A DNA stretch of 64,000 nucleotides from Abelmoschus esculentus (GCA_035048815.1 JAUCBN010000011.1:19732001-19796000); one strand, 5' to 3'. Positions 1 through 12,734 are shown, counted from the stretch's first letter. Notes: generated by a model from the letters alone, not told the origin. Numbers and translations are program-made.

Positions 1-1
1 A

Positions 2-880
2 AAATCCATAGTATCTGACAAAGATCTGAGATTTACGTCAAGGTTTCGAAAGTCTTTACAGAAGGCTCTTGGTACCAAGTTATGTTTCAATATATCTTAT
101 CATCCGCAGATGGACGGACAGCCTGAGAGGGTTATACCGATTTTGGAAGATATACTGAGGTGTTGTGTAATAGATTTTCAGGGCTCTTGGGAAAAGTATT
201 TGTCTTTAGTGGAGTTTTCATATGATAATAGTTACAAGAAGAGTATCCAAATGGCACCGCTTGAGGCTTTGATTGGTATGAGGTGTTGTACTCAGTTGTG
301 TTAGGCTGAGACTGGTAAGAAGTTTGTGACCTTACCTAGTTTTTTGGAGGATACTAATGAGAAGGTCAAAATCATTATTGATAGACTTCAGGTAGCATCA
401 GATTGTCAAGAGTTTTATGCCGATCTTAAGGGAAAGAGATAGAGTTTGCTGTTAGCGAGAAAGTTTTCCTAAAGGTATCTTTGTGGAAGAAGGTGATGCC
501 TTGTAGGAAGAAAGGAAAGTTAAGTCCAAGGTTTAAAGGACTGAGGTATTAGAAGGATCGGGCCAGTGGCTTATCGTCTAAGGTTATCGTCCGAACTCGA
601 GAGGATACATGATGTGTTTCATGTATCGATGCTTCAAAGGTACAGATCGGATCTATCGCATGTTTTGCGGTGGGAGAAGTTAAACTTAACCCTGATCTTT
701 CTTACGAGGAGGAGCCAATAGAGATCTTAGCATCAAGTTCTAAGGTTCTGCGTGGTAAGACCATCGAGTTAGTCAAAGTGCTTTGACGATATCGAGGTGT
801 CGAAGAAGCCAAATGGGAACGAAAGTCCGACAAGGAAGAGCGGTTCTCTTATCTGTTTCCACCAGGTAATTTTGGGGAAA
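2..880 (+). pseudogene. pol: Ty3/gypsy element A: integrase core to chromodomain tail (decayed)
   Basis: The window opens inside a gypsy integrase. In frame 2 from base 2 the second catalytic Asp lies in VSDKD (GAC 17-19) and the catalytic Glu in QPERV (GAG 125-127), exactly 35 residues apart as in DD35E integrases. The frame then reads a typical chromovirus segment, with LRCCVIDFQGSWEK and PLEALIG, and stops at TAG 302-304. Downstream, around 305-560 and 600-880, shifted frames still show the integrase C-terminal region and a chromodomain-like tail (RGVEEAKWE near 795). At least two further stops and frameshifts make it non-functional. The protein resembles the integrase of element C (43078-44036) closely enough to suggest the same lineage (Tekay/Del-like, inferred). 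A purine-rich tract at 889-902 precedes the LTR, confirming orientation. Confidence 0.88.
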
Positions 881-2039
881 AAATTTCTTAAGTGGGAGAG
901 AGTTATAACACCCTAAAAACGAGCCTAAAAGTAGTGGGTCGGTTTAGCCGGTAAAGCCTAGTTTAGGATTAAATGCTTAAATATTTGTTTTTAATCAAAA
1001 TAAATTATGGAAAAATATTATAAAATACTTATTTAATATAAATTTGACTTTGTTCAAGTCAATTTCGAAATTTGACCCTTGAATCCCTAAGATTTCAAAA
1101 TTAGTGACTAAATTGTAAAAATTGAAAACTCAAGGACAATTTTAAAAACTACGGAAAAACTTTAAATCTTTTAGAGGCTTTGGTCCAATTATAGTTATAG
1201 TTGATCTAATCTTCCGAGGATCTATTTAATTAACTCAAGTCTCAAGTTTTAAATCATAAAACCCAAATTACTTATTTAATAATCCTAAAAACCTTATTTT
1301 TACTAAAAACCTAAACTCTTTTTATTATTTTGTTTTTCCTCTTCCCAAGGTAGAGAAATGACAGCTTTTGAAGGTAAAACCCTAAACTTTTCAATTAAAA
1401 TCATTTCTTTAATTATCCTTAAAGTTTCTTCTTCAAAAAGTTTAGTTTTTCAATTGTTTTCTTCTTCAAAAAGCTTGGAAGTTGATTGGATCAAATTTAG
1501 AAGTGAGGATGGAACACCCCGATCCGGATGTCACATTGGGCCTCCGGCCGAAAACTTGAGTTTCAAAATTTCCTTATAAAGCCCAACAATAAAGTCTAAC
1601 TCGACCCAAATACGGTTCATAAAATTCATTTAAAATAAAACAAAGGCCCAAAATAATTTAAAGTGAACGGAGCTCCAAAATATTACAACCCATTAAAACA
1701 TTCGACCCAAATTAAAATAATAGAGTTATAAATTACAAATAGGGTTCGATATCTAATAAATATACTCTGACAACACGGTCGATGCTGAAATCCAAACCTC
1801 GATGGTGCTCCACGGAACCGGCTTCACCTAACCTACATACAAAAACACATTTTGAACGCTGAGCCACACAAGCTCAGTGGATACGCCGAACTTGACCAAC
1901 ATCATGCATATCATAAGCAGTAAAGCATGTTATATAAATCTCGTGCATGGTATGATGGTCTATCATGTTTGCCTAACACATGGCATAAATGAATGTATAT
2001 TATCGCTCACAGTATATACAAATCATATCAAGTCAACAC

Positions 2040-2290
2040 ACAAGAGTGAGGTCTGCGTCCACACAGCATCGGGATCCTACACTCAGGATTGAGGCCATCC
2101 TCAAATCCTATGCCCGGAATGTTACATCGGACATCTTCGAACGAGGCCACCCAACGTTCGAAAAGGGGTGGAGGCTGCCCAATCAACCCTATACTCGGAA
2201 TATTACATTAAACATCTTCGAGTGAGTCTGCCCAACACTCAGAATAAAAGTCTTCAATCATCACCCGACATGTTTCATCGGATGGCCTTC
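2040..2290. repeat. Hairpin array in solo LTR 1
   Basis: Units contain short inverted repeats with different stems. TTCGAACG (2136-2143) pairs with CGTTCGAA (2155-2162) across an 11-base loop. The next unit has GAGTG/CACTC with a similar loop ending GCCCAA. The first unit has GGATTGAGG/CCTCAAATCC. The stems differ while loops and spacers are similar. Confidence 0.6.
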
Positions 2291-2524
2291 AACGTGTTGT
2301 AACGCTTATGGATATCCGTATTTCCAACACACAAGGACTCATACCACACAAACGATCAACCTAGGATCTTATCACAACAAGATGTATTAAAGCTTATCAT
2401 ACTTAAGTCCTTCGAGGTTATAATTATCAATCTTAGTTCGATAATTAGTTCACAACTTTTAGATTAGAGGAACCCTTTATTAACATCACCAAGCCCCAAA
2501 ACTCTATTCAAACTTAGCCAAAAT

Positions 2525-2800
2525 ACAAAGGGTTATCGATATCCTTATATGGGGTATCGAAATACCCAGCATCGATGCCCATCCAAAGAGGGTATCGAAA
2601 CAAGGGTATCGATGCCAGAATCGATACCTTTTGACCAAATTCAAAAGTTAACAAAAGGGAAAGAACCGTATCGATACAGGTATCGATGCAAAAAGTTACT
2701 GAAGGGCTCGGTATCGAACCTTGGTTCAATACCCCTGTACGATAAGCCAAAATTTACTCATGGGTATCAATACCGGTAGTCCGTGTATTGATACCCCCTA
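2525..2800. repeat. TATCGATACC palindrome array in solo LTR 1
   Basis: About ten full or half copies of GGTATCGATACC occur here (for example ATCGATACC near 2621 and GTATCGATAC near 2669), mixed with GGTATCGAAAC and GGTATTGATACC variants. Spacing is irregular, about 15-40 bp. Confidence 0.75.
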
Positions 2801-4611
2801 CACGAAATACAAGTCTGTATTTAAAAATTCTAGAGTTTCAGCCCCAAACTTAATCTAATCGATTCTAAAGTCTTCCTACTCATTTTTAAGAGTGTTTAGG
2901 ATGTTTTAACATAAATTTCCAGTCATTTAACACATTAACTTAGATTTCACCATTAAAGCTCAAGCAAGCTCATTCAACCAAACAACATGCATCAATTTAC
3001 ATGTAATGCAATCTACCATGATATGAATGATATTAGAAAGAGTTGGGAGTACCAACCTATTGCAAAACAACAACCAAAACAGCAACCCCGAGCTCCAAGC
3101 TCCACCTCAAACTTTCTCATTCCCAAAGCTTGAAGAAGGCTCTCCCACTTGTTTCTTTACAAAGGGAAAGACAATGAGTGAATTAGACACCTTCCCAGAG
3201 TCTAAAACACCCAAAAAACCCAGATTAACACTCTCAAAAACCTCAATCTCTGATGACACCTTAACCCCCACTTAAACCTTACCTCCACCATCAAAACCCA
3301 AACTTACCTTGGAAGATAGATCTCCAAAAGTTGAGCAAAAACCCCTTCTACCCTAGAATGAGATTCTACAAGCTTAACTATCAAAAACCAACCTTTGATG
3401 ATGATTTTTGGGGGAGAAATGAGTGAGGAATGGATGAAGAGAAAGGATGAAGAGGAGTGATATCATCCTCTGAAAATATGCAGAAAAATTAATCACCTCT
3501 TTTCCCTTTTCCCTCATCCAATTAGCCATTTACCAAACTACCTCCAAACCCTCTTCAACCTCTAGCCCAACAAGTAACCTCTAAGCCCAAACAAGTCCCA
3601 ACAAGCCCAACACGAGACCCATAACCTTGGCCCAACGCCTAAGCCTGACCCAATGGGTTAACCCGACACTCAGATCCGAATCCAGGTCCTTACAAAGGAA
3701 TCATTCAAACCTCTGAATACAATAGTTATTAATGAAATTTCCAAGTTCCTGACTTGGAATAAATATTTTTAAATCCTTCGATTTCATAAAAATCGATTTT
3801 TGATGAAAAACCGTTATTTTTATTCAAGGATTTTTACCCTATGCTTTTGGATCCAAAATGGATGTTTTTTATCGTGTTAGGATGTATACAAAGTGTTTTT
3901 AAAATCCATAATCCTGGACTAAAGGTTGAGGAGAAATTTAGTTGGTTTTAGAAAGTTTTAGGTTAAAGTTTTTTTAGGTTTAAGGGACTATCCGACCTGG
4001 GGTTTGTTGTATGATTTTGGGAGCACTAAATACTTAGTTTTTAATGCCTGAAACAGGGCAAGAATTAGGTGATCTTGTTTGAAGTGATCGAGTGAAGTTT
4101 CGATAATTTGTTGCGCAAGGAATCGATTATCGGTGAGTGGATTTGAGAGTGGGCTACTTCGGCAGTGTTTTAACTTTATTTTCAAAGTACTGGGAGTGTA
4201 TGGAAGGTGTGAGAAGCCAACCTATACTCTAAATTAAGTTTCACGTTATGTAATTTTGCACATGTATTTATGCATGTGAACAAATGCTCATGTGACTGTT
4301 TTTACATTGGTTTTAATGATACCTTGGTTTGTTTTCAAAATAAGTAAAATATGGTTTTTATTGGTTTATGCAAATTGTACATGAGATAGAGGAATCCATG
4401 TGGTTTAGATACTGTTCTTTTTGTAAAACTTGAGCATTTGCTTTTGTTTTGTGTTGGATATTAAGATGATGGACATGGGATAAATTGATAGACTAATAGG
4501 ATGTGAGTGCACTATAAACACAAATTTGTACGTGTTTTAAATTTCTTGAGTGATGCATTAGATGTTAGCCTAGTGTTGTGTGATATAACTGTTACTTTAT
4601 CACATTCGGGT

Positions 4612-4740
4612 ATAGCGAACTACCCCGGACACCAAGGTGGGATATTTAGATTGTGATAGTCAATCTGTGTTTTACGATGTCATTTGCATGTTTTCCGTTT
4701 ATCCCAACGTTTGGAGGTAAATCTATTCGTGTCACTTAAC
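4612..4740. repeat. Short hairpin cluster in LTR of A
   Basis: Visible inverted repeats include CACCAAGGTG (4630-4639), AGATTG TGATAGT CAATCT (4648-4666), and a CGGGTA...TACCCCG pair just upstream. The cluster lies about 360 bp before CTCACTAAG (5024), the same relative position as the larger hairpin arrays of B and C. Confidence 0.5.
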
Positions 4741-5023
4741 CAACATGTGAAAAACGTAAGTTTAAACGATTTACTATTTTTGATGCAAATTTGTGAATTC
4801 CATGTGTTTTAATAACGAGATCAATGGTTTTGAGAGCCTTGCTAAGTGAAGCATGTAAGCCTTGTTTTGTGGCATATGCCATGTGATGAATACTTCCTGA
4901 TTTTTGAATATATTAGTGACATAATAGTCACAAGTGGTTTTCTTGAGCATGACTTGATTTTAAATTGTTTTATCTTATAATATGGGTTGCATTGCAAGTA
5001 GTTAAAATTTATTTTATAATTCA

Positions 5024-5067
5024 CTCACTAAGCGTAAGCTTAACCTCTCTCTTTTCCTTGTAATGCA
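5024..5067 (+). other. CTCACTAAG plus pyrimidine-rich tract (LTR of A)
   Basis: CTCACTAAG at 5024-5032 is followed by a small self-complementary stretch, then a CT-rich run ending TGCAA at about 5067. The same arrangement is found in the LTRs of B and C, where the tract ends in CAG and looks like a 3' splice site. Function is inferred only. Confidence 0.4.
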
Positions 5068-5499
5068 AATAAAAAGTGAGACGGTCATCCGAGAAAGCAA
5101 GGAAGTTAGTAGTGTTATATTTCTTTTTCTAGCTCAAGTATGGTTCTTTTAAATTTGGATCTTAAGTAGTTTAGGGAGCAATGATGATAAGGAACCTTAT
5201 GATATATAAGTTTGGTTATTGAACAATTGAATATTGTGACTTGCATATTGATATGTTTATTTTTAGGATAATGAAGTTTTTGAATTTTATTCACATCTTG
5301 ATTGTGCCTAATCATATTTAGTTGTGACCTTTATGAATATTTCTACCAATTCGTGTTATGAGCATCGAACTAGGATGATTGGCATTTAGAAATCTTGTTG
5401 AAATATATGATTTATGCCCTCTAGGTGAATAAATGAATCTAGTATATTTTTGGCCACGTTTTAGGCTTGAAACCTTAGTAGATGGTTGTTTCTGGGCAA

Positions 5500-5800
5500 G
5501 AGGTTTCGATACCTCTTCATAGGGTATCGATACCTAGACAAAAACACAACAGTTTTCTATAAAATTAAGCCTAGGTATCAAAACCACATGAACTGGTTTT
5601 GAAACAGTAGCATGAAAGTCACCAGGCATATCGATACACTTCATTCTAGTTTCAATATCGACCTTTATATTAGCAAATGGTATCAGAACGGTTCCTCAAA
5701 TATATCGAAAAGCAGGCTTGTCGCGTAAGTCATAGTTTGAGTAATTGGAGGTGTTCCGAAATACTTAAGCATCATTTTGATACCCCTTTGAATTTTACCT
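5500..5800. repeat. TCGA-centred palindrome array in LTR of A
   Basis: Contains a perfect GGTATCGATACC at 5523-5534 and a hybrid GGTTTCGATACC at 5502-5513. The hybrid joins one half of the B-type palindrome to one half of the C-type palindrome. Decayed copies follow up to about 5800. Confidence 0.7.
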
Positions 5801-5892
5801 TAGTTTCGATACCACTAACTAAAAATGTTAGTATAATTTAAAATGAACTCTCAAACCATACGTTTTAGTTACCATACGTTTTAGTTACCAAT

Positions 5893-6140
5893 TCAAACGA
5901 CTTGTAGATATTGTTTTAAGCTAAAAATTTATGTGCAAGTATGAAATATACATAATTAAATATTGGTAATCTTAATTTCACCTTTAGTTTGTGAAATAGA
6001 TGAGTTTGTGAAGGCATTATACCGAAGTCAATATTGAGAATAATATAAATATCTCTCTTTATATTTTTTCTTTGTTCTTCATTCTTTATTTTTATTTTAA
6101 TTCTTAATTATTTTATTTACAACATGTTATCAGCACGAGA
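5893..6140 (+). mobile_element. Copia-type LTR end and primer binding site
   Basis: An AT-rich stretch with a CTTT-rich leader ends at about 6126 in TTTACA. It is followed by ACATGTTATCAGCACGAG, which I recognise as the LTR-end/PBS signature of short-LTR plant copia elements (Ale/Retrofit-like). The start of the LTR is uncertain. The coding relics downstream confirm a copia element in plus orientation. Confidence 0.6.
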
Positions 6141-8436
6141 CTCTAACCAATAGGGGTATTTGTCGTTCGAATCCTAAAGGAATTATTTAGAAGAATTTGT
6201 TACTAGCATGAATTAAAGATAAGTTCTTCTCCCTAAATATATTCCAATTATCGATTTATCTTTCTTTCTTGATTATTGAATTGATTTTTAATTAAAAAAA
6301 TCTTTGGTTGTTTGGTGTTTGTATAGTGATAAAGTGGCTCAATTACCATGGTTCTTATCGATAATTCCCGAAAAAAATTTTGGTTTAATCTCTTCCCTTT
6401 CAATCCTTTAGCTTGATTAATGAAGATGTTGATTAATACACTGGTAAAAGTGGATGCAAGCCTATGGAAAATAAGCTATTAAGTTAGGCCAAGGGTAAAA
6501 ATCGATCACTATGGTAAAAGCCAATTATATTCTAATTAATTAATATGTTTTTTGTTATGTTGGTTTAGTCCAAGTATATTGGTTGGACATCCCGTTTTGT
6601 GAGGTTACTGGTCTCAAAGGATGTTTTTTTTAAAGGACCTTGTGGACTGGTTTAACAACGCCGCATATGAGGATTAATTTTTTTTGTTCCTTGTATATAT
6701 TATATATATATTAATTGGTTGATCAATTACTATTTAATAGTATGAATATTATAATGTCAATATTTTCTTGAAAGTAATATTTTTTGTGTCAAAAAACTCG
6801 ACTATAGACTTCTCCCAAGTTTAAGTTACGAAAATCGTCTTGATCCAAAAATTTCTATGGGAGACATTCCCTGAAGTGAATGCATGCATGATGCTAATTC
6901 CATGCAATTATTGGATTTACGTCATTCATTGAAGTGAATGAAAGCGTGATGTTTATTCCATGCGGTTATTGAATTTGTTTCATTCCTTGAAGTGAATGCA
7001 AACGTGATAATTCACTATATGGTTAGTTAATAAAAACTCAATTATGTGCCAGAGTATCACTGATGAGGATATGTTAGAAAAACATACTCCATTTTTTACA
7101 TATTAATGTTGTCTTGTAGACACAATATCGTGAAAAGATTTTAAATACCTATTAATCTCTGCTTCATTCCCTGAAGTGAATGTGATATTTTATAACGTAA
7201 ATAATAAATATCACATTAATAATTATGACCACGATTGAGTTCTTAAAATAAACATGGCTAAGATGGTTCTTTTGAGAATTCTTATAACCACCAGAAGTGG
7301 GATTATAAGGATGAAAAGAATGATAGAGATCATATCAAAACCTTTATGTTATCAATGAAAAGGTTCAAATCATTGGTCTCGTACATGTCACACGCTTAAG
7401 TATTATAAACTTTATCCTTAATCATGAATGATAAATGAAAGAAAATATAAACCGATTTTCTTTGTGGTGTAAATAATTATACCGTTATTGGTCCAACTCA
7501 ATTGGATATTATTTATTTTCTCATAATCCTTCAAGAGATTAATTCGCCATTTATTTTATTTTCCTTATAACATCAAAAGGAAATAATTAATCTTCTATTT
7601 ATTTTGTTTTATGTTAATTTATTTTTATTTACTATTTATTTATGTTAATTTATTTTATATATTATTTATTTACGTTTTATGTTAATTTATCTATGTTAAT
7701 TTATTTACGTTTTATATTAATTTATCCTTTGGAAAATATTATTACTTTCGGAATAAAATATACAATGAATTATGGCTATTTATGCTTAGCGGACAATGCA
7801 AGTACTCATTCTATATTTAAGCATAAGAAATATTTTCCTTTTTAAATACAAGGGAAAATATGAGTACCATTTCTCAAAATATTAAAATATCAATGCTTCG
7901 AAAGAGCTTTTTCGAGTTTATCTTTGATATATAACCGATTTGATATAATGTGTTATATTTAATATTTCTATTCCCCGAAGTGAATAAAATAAAGAACATA
8001 TTAAAAGGTGCATAATTATGCATATTATCTCATTTTAAATGCAAGGGAATAATGTGAGTACTATATCCGGAAGTACTAATATCAGAGAAAGCTCCGATTG
8101 AGCAAATATGTTATTACCAAATGAAACTTTATTTCATATTTACAATGCACTATACTTGTCAAAGTCGCAAAGAGCCTTATTGAGTTTTACAGATATTTGT
8201 AGAAATATATTGAGAATATTAGTCAAAGGGATACTGACTATCTCAATATTACGAGTATAACTCAAGGCAATAAGAAAATCTTGACAAAATTACATGCACT
8301 GTCATCCATATTGTACTACATAAGAATTAGTAATAATTGAAGCTCATGCTATAGTAAACTAGATGTTTACTGATAATTTTATTTGGCGTGACTAGTTAGA
8401 CCATCTCGGTTCAATTATGATGCGAAAATTTACTGA
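6141..8436 (+). pseudogene. gag-pol: Ty1/copia gag-pol relic (Ale-like), truncated
   Basis: Three copia landmarks survive in order. (1) A gag zinc knuckle at 7347-7388 reads C-Y-Q-stop-KGSN-H-WSRT-C. This is the CX2CX4HX4C pattern with the second Cys codon now TGA. (2) The aspartic protease lies in the frame ending at 7845, with CLADNASTHSIF and then KKYF. Further protease sequence at about 8055-8200 reads STISGSTNI and LLPNETLFHIYNALY. (3) A GAG-pre-integrase motif at about 8375-8436 reads WRD-stop-LDHLGSIMMRKI, matching the usual WHxRLGHxG. Stops and frameshifts are frequent. Pol ends abruptly at about 8436, where another repeat begins; integrase, RT and RNase H are absent. The lineage is inferred from wording of the motifs. 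Confidence 0.82.
6865..7185 (+). repeat. CATTCCCTGAAGTGAATG repeats
   Basis: Copies start at 6865, 6923 and 6981 (period 58 bp), with a fourth at 7165 and a degenerate one near 7973. They lie in the gag portion of the copia relic and each is followed by an ATGCATGATG or GCGTGATG-like stretch. Confidence 0.65.
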
Positions 8437-10960
8437 CACTGTTGCGTGTCAAAAATGCACAAAATGTGCAAGTGAACACGTCGCAAGTAATAAAGTGATG
8501 AGTATTATCAGATATCGTCTCCACAAGGATTGGTCTACTTAATATGCCTTCTTTTGTCTTCTTACTCTGTAAAAGGAATAAAATAAAAACACAAGTAATT
8601 TGGGCTTGAGTGAACTAAATAAAGAAAACTAAATAATAAGATAATAAGAAGATAAAGAAAGTGGCCAAGATCCAGTTGTGTTGTATAGTAGATTTAATTG
8701 ACTTGTTTCTGTCCAATGCAATCGCATAACACTGCCTCGGTAGTACTGCAGATTACTGCCTCGATAGCGATGATACTCGTCCGTCGCGGCAATCCCTTGC
8801 TCTTGGATGGACTATACCAATGTTAGGCAAAGTGTCCTTTGATGACTTCGCTTATCCCTAAGTCGAAATACTATTGATGACCAGTCCTTGATGATATCTC
8901 CCGGCATGAATCAATTATAATCATCAACCAATCCCACACTTCTTTTAGCCGCTGAAACTCTAACCTATCTCTAGGCCGAGTTAGTATTTCCCGATTGAAA
9001 TACCGTACTTATTCCTTTTGTGAATCTAACTCTCTCGATATTAGATAAATGAATTACTCACAAACTTCTCTCCCGAGCTTAAATGCAAGAACAAAGAATG
9101 ACAAAGAATAAGCAAACCTTGATATTTTATTGCATTGAAACAAGAAAACAAAGTATAATCTCCTCTCACAAATACTCAACAAATTTCACCTAAGCCTTAG
9201 AAGAATTTGGAACGAAGAAAACTCTAAGGTCTAGGGTTATATCCTCCTCTCTACATAGGCTATGGTTTATATAGGCTTGGCCTAGGGCAAACCTTTCCTA
9301 AGTAGGAATACAACTTGGAGTAAAACACAAGTTAAGTAAATAAATAAAATATCTTTATTTTATTTCCTGGTTTATTCCTATAAGGATTCTTTTCCCACGT
9401 GACCTTTGATGTTGACTTTTCGTGTGTTTTCCAGCTCCGATTTCTATGTTGCTTGTCTTAAAACGTCCACCTTATATTTCTCTTTAGATCGCCTATAATA
9501 TCAATATTTGCTTTCCCGGTGCTGCCGTGGCCTCAAAATGCTGTCGAGTCAGGTACTTTTCTGTATTTCAGTTTTAGCTTCCAGCATCCATCTTCTTGTT
9601 TGACAATTTCTATGATGCAGTTTCTTGTCTAAGAAAGAAAACCATCAAATGCATCTGTTTTATGCCAAATAATAGATAAATTCATGAAATCCTTATTCGG
9701 ATGGTGAAATATAGAAAATACGTAGAAATATCTATTATTGCCTCTAATTTTGTCTTTATTAGCAATAATCGAATGAGAAAATGATATAAAATATGAGGAC
9801 TTTTGGGCACTCATCACACCCCAAACTCGAACTATTGCTTGTCCTCAAGCAATGCAAAAGATAAATTTAAGTAAAGAATTTTATAGTAATATACCGTCCT
9901 TCCTGCCACGGTAGAATTCCTTTCTTGACTTGGCCTCTTCTTGTTTCTTAGGAATTCCTCGGAACTGAACTATGAGTCTTGGCGAGTGTGTGCGTAGCTG
10001 TGTCAAAGATGATTTTCTAAGTTCTAATCCTTTTTTAGCTCAAAACTTCCGACTAAGATTTTTCTTTAATTTTTTTTCTTTTCTTCTCCCAACAGTGGTG
10101 TATAAATCTATATTGCTATAAATTTATATTGCTTGAGCCAATTTCGGGCACCTTAAGTGTTTAGCTATTCTTACTAGAGCCGATGATAGGCACCTCTAGT
10201 AAGTGGGAGAAACCTAAGTCCTAGAGTCAGTCATGGGCAGCTCTATGGACTAAACTAGAGCCAGTGATAGGCACCTATAGTATAAAATCGAAGCCTAAGT
10301 CCTTATTGCTTTTCAAAGAAAAGAACTTTTAAAATCAACTAAGACTAGCAGTGTTTATGTGATTTCAGGCTCATAGTCTAATCCTAAGTACTAATCCTAA
10401 AAGACCTTTCCGAATTTAAATCTGGTGAATGGTGCATACTGCTGCGGCGGCTGGAGAATATATTACTGTCGAGGCAGTCTCAATAAAATTCAACAAACTT
10501 AAAAAAATTCCATACATAAAACTATAATTACTGTAATGACAGAAATTAAAGCAGTAGTAGGATAATTCGAATAATTTCCATGCATGACAGATATTTTTAT
10601 AAGGCAGAAAATAAGATCAATACTCCACCAAACTCGAGGAATGCATTATCCTCAATGCATGTATCTTAACATAAGGCAACAATAAAAGACAAGATAAAAA
10701 TTAGGAGACAAAGAAAAGATAAATCAATATTTATATGTCGCGTCTTTGCCTCTTTTGTATCTTGAGGGTCATCAGTTTGTGTGGAGTTTGTTGAGAGAGA
10801 AACTAAAAAAAAACTGCACTAGAAAACAATAATGAAGAAGTATGAAATAAAACGGGGGAGATTAAGTTTTTTGGACGTAAACCCGTCGTCATATGTTCTT
10901 GGGTGGCCAACCCTCCTTCAAAATTTTTCGCCGAGGCAACCTTCCGCCATGGCAACTTAG
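8437..10960. repeat. Unclassified dispersed plant repeat
   Basis: It begins TGTTGCGTGTCAAAAATG and soon reads GATATCGTCTCCACAAGGAT. Near 9815-9855 it reads CATCACACCCCAAACTCGA and CTTGTCCTCAAGCAATG. I recognise both phrases as parts of a widespread plant repeat but cannot assign a class. No transposase or pol motif is visible. A theme of CTGCCTCGGTAG / CTGCCTCGATAG / CGAGGCAG recurs near 8730-8770, 10440-10480 and 10930. It interrupts the copia relic on its left; the right end is not defined. Confidence 0.45.
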
Positions 10961-12173
10961 TCTAATATTTTGTGTGTGTGTAATTTAGTCTAATATTTAT
11001 TATTTTAATTTTATATTTTATTAATTATAATCCCTAAAACTCTGTTCTTATTTCAAATTGACCCTTATTCATTATTTGTAATTTAGTCTAGTGTTTTTAA
11101 TGTCATGATATTTTTATTTATCTCTGAAATTTGAATTTATTCATTTTGATTCTTGCAATTTAGTCCAATTTTTAATATATGAATCATTTGATGATATTTT
11201 GTTTAGTCTAATGCATAATATTTATTTTTAATGTGATTCATGCTAGTGAAAGACGTTAGATGTTAAAAAATTAATTTAAAATGAATGATCAACCCAAAGT
11301 CTATCGACTATTTGTACCAAACTCAAACTTAATAAGAATTCAACAGCCGAATTAACCCAAAATGAAATAAAACCGACCTGAAATGAACCTAACCTGAAAT
11401 GAACTCGACCTGAAATGCAACCGAACTAAAATCTACCCAACCGAAAATGAAGCTGTCAATTATTTGATTTTGACCCGAACCGTTTGAACCTGATCTAAAA
11501 TGAACCAAACCTAAAATGGACCCGAATTGAAATGGACCTGAACTTAAATAGACTTGACCTGAAACTGACCCGCACCCGACCCGAATCGAATCAAAATATC
11601 TAATCAACTTGAAATGACTTGTATCCTATTTTACCCGACCTAACAGTAGCCGACTTGAAACCTATTCGATTAAATGTTTTACATACCTACATAAAACAAG
11701 TAAACAATCAAATAAAAAACCACGCAACAAGTGTGCAGTATAAAATAGGATTAAAATAAGCATTCACATATGAATAATATATGTATAATGTAAAATGAAA
11801 ACACGTGTATCACATATCGAATAAATGATAAACACATAAATAAGAATAGATTAAACATAAAAACATACATAACAAGTATCGAATATAATAACTAATTAAA
11901 TAAAAGTATAAAATAAAAGACTAGAATTTAAAAAATAGAAAGAACAAGGACCAACAAAGGAAACAAGAATACATAGAATGAAACTAGAATAAAATTAAAA
12001 AACAAATGTGATGGTAAAGATTTAAAAAAGAAATTTTAAAAGAAAAGAAACGTGAATTTTTTTTTTAATAAGAATAATATTTGCTGTGAAATATATTAAA
12101 AACTAATTTAATTTTTTGTGGATCTAGTGAAAAAAAAATATGAGGATAATGATAACTTTTTCGGTTTACAAGA
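10961..12173. other. AT-rich intervening DNA
   Basis: No gene or element boundary is recognisable. Phrases such as AATTTAGTCTAATATT recur at about 10960-11220. The stretch is host sequence for solo LTR 2. Apart from the minisatellite at 11345-11640 I see nothing specific in it. Confidence 0.5.
11345..11640. repeat. 16-bp minisatellite (GACCTGAAATGAACCT-like)
   Basis: About 15-18 degenerate copies of a 16-bp unit run GACCTGAAATGAACCT, AACCTGAAATGAACTC, GACCTGAAATGCAACC and so on. The long minus-strand frame through it (11389-11607) is a by-product of the repeat and shows only repeated Ser/Gly/Phe words. Confidence 0.75.
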
Positions 12174-12734
12174 TGTAACCCCTAATTTTAACTTAAATTC
12201 TTAGATTAAAACATAGGGACCATGCTACATAAACTTGTCTTGTAAGTTATGGTTTAAATGAATAAAATACAAAATTTTGTTAAATTATAAAAACCAGAAA
12301 TAATGAAAATACTGAAACTTATCACTTAATATAAACCGAAGGTTCAACCCAATTTCATAATAAACATTAATAGTCCTGAAAGCCAAAAAAAATATTCAAA
12401 GTTCATTACAAATTAAATATCCAAAATAGAAATTATTAAATTAAAGTATGTAAAAACATTAAAAATATATGTATCAACAGAGGTTCAGAATCAATAGTCC
12501 TCCAAGTACCGAAGCCTAAGTCTGAGTATTTGAAACAGAAACCGTAGGGGTATAAGCTTGAGAGCTTAGTGTGTTTATAGTGTACAAATATAATATAAAC
12601 ACAACAATCAGAAAATCATATACATGTCTCAATAATCATATGTCAACAAAATACATAAAACATAACATGAAAGAATCATATGATGCAATGTATGAATGTC
12701 ATGCATTCAACACCAAACACCATATGAAGAGTAG

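Larger units (their letters stand above)
1510..3694 (-). mobile_element. Solo LTR 1 (gypsy-type, minus orientation)
   Basis: On the minus strand the unit starts TGTAAGGACC (from 3694) and ends GGTGTTCCA (at 1510), 2185 bp with TG...CA ends. It is flanked by GAGGA (1505-1509) and AAGGA (3695-3699), a 4-of-5 match that looks like a mutated TSD. Removing it rejoins the LTR of element A. On the minus strand a donor-like CCAAGGTAAGTTTGGG lies at 3298-3313, about 385 bp from the LTR start. No internal coding sequence adjoins it, hence solo LTR. Confidence 0.75.
904..5890 (+). mobile_element. 3' LTR of gypsy element A, split by a solo LTR
   Basis: The LTR starts at TATAACACCC (904; ancestral TGTAACACCC) directly after the PPT-like tract. 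It continues to 1509, is interrupted by the solo LTR at 1510-3694, and resumes at 3695. It holds short hairpins at 4612-4740, CTCACTAAG plus a pyrimidine tract at 5024-5067, and GGTATCGATACC-type palindromes at 5500-5800. The expected terminus is not visible. The end near 5890 is a guess, set where copia-like LTR sequence begins. No second LTR of this element is in the window. Confidence 0.6.
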
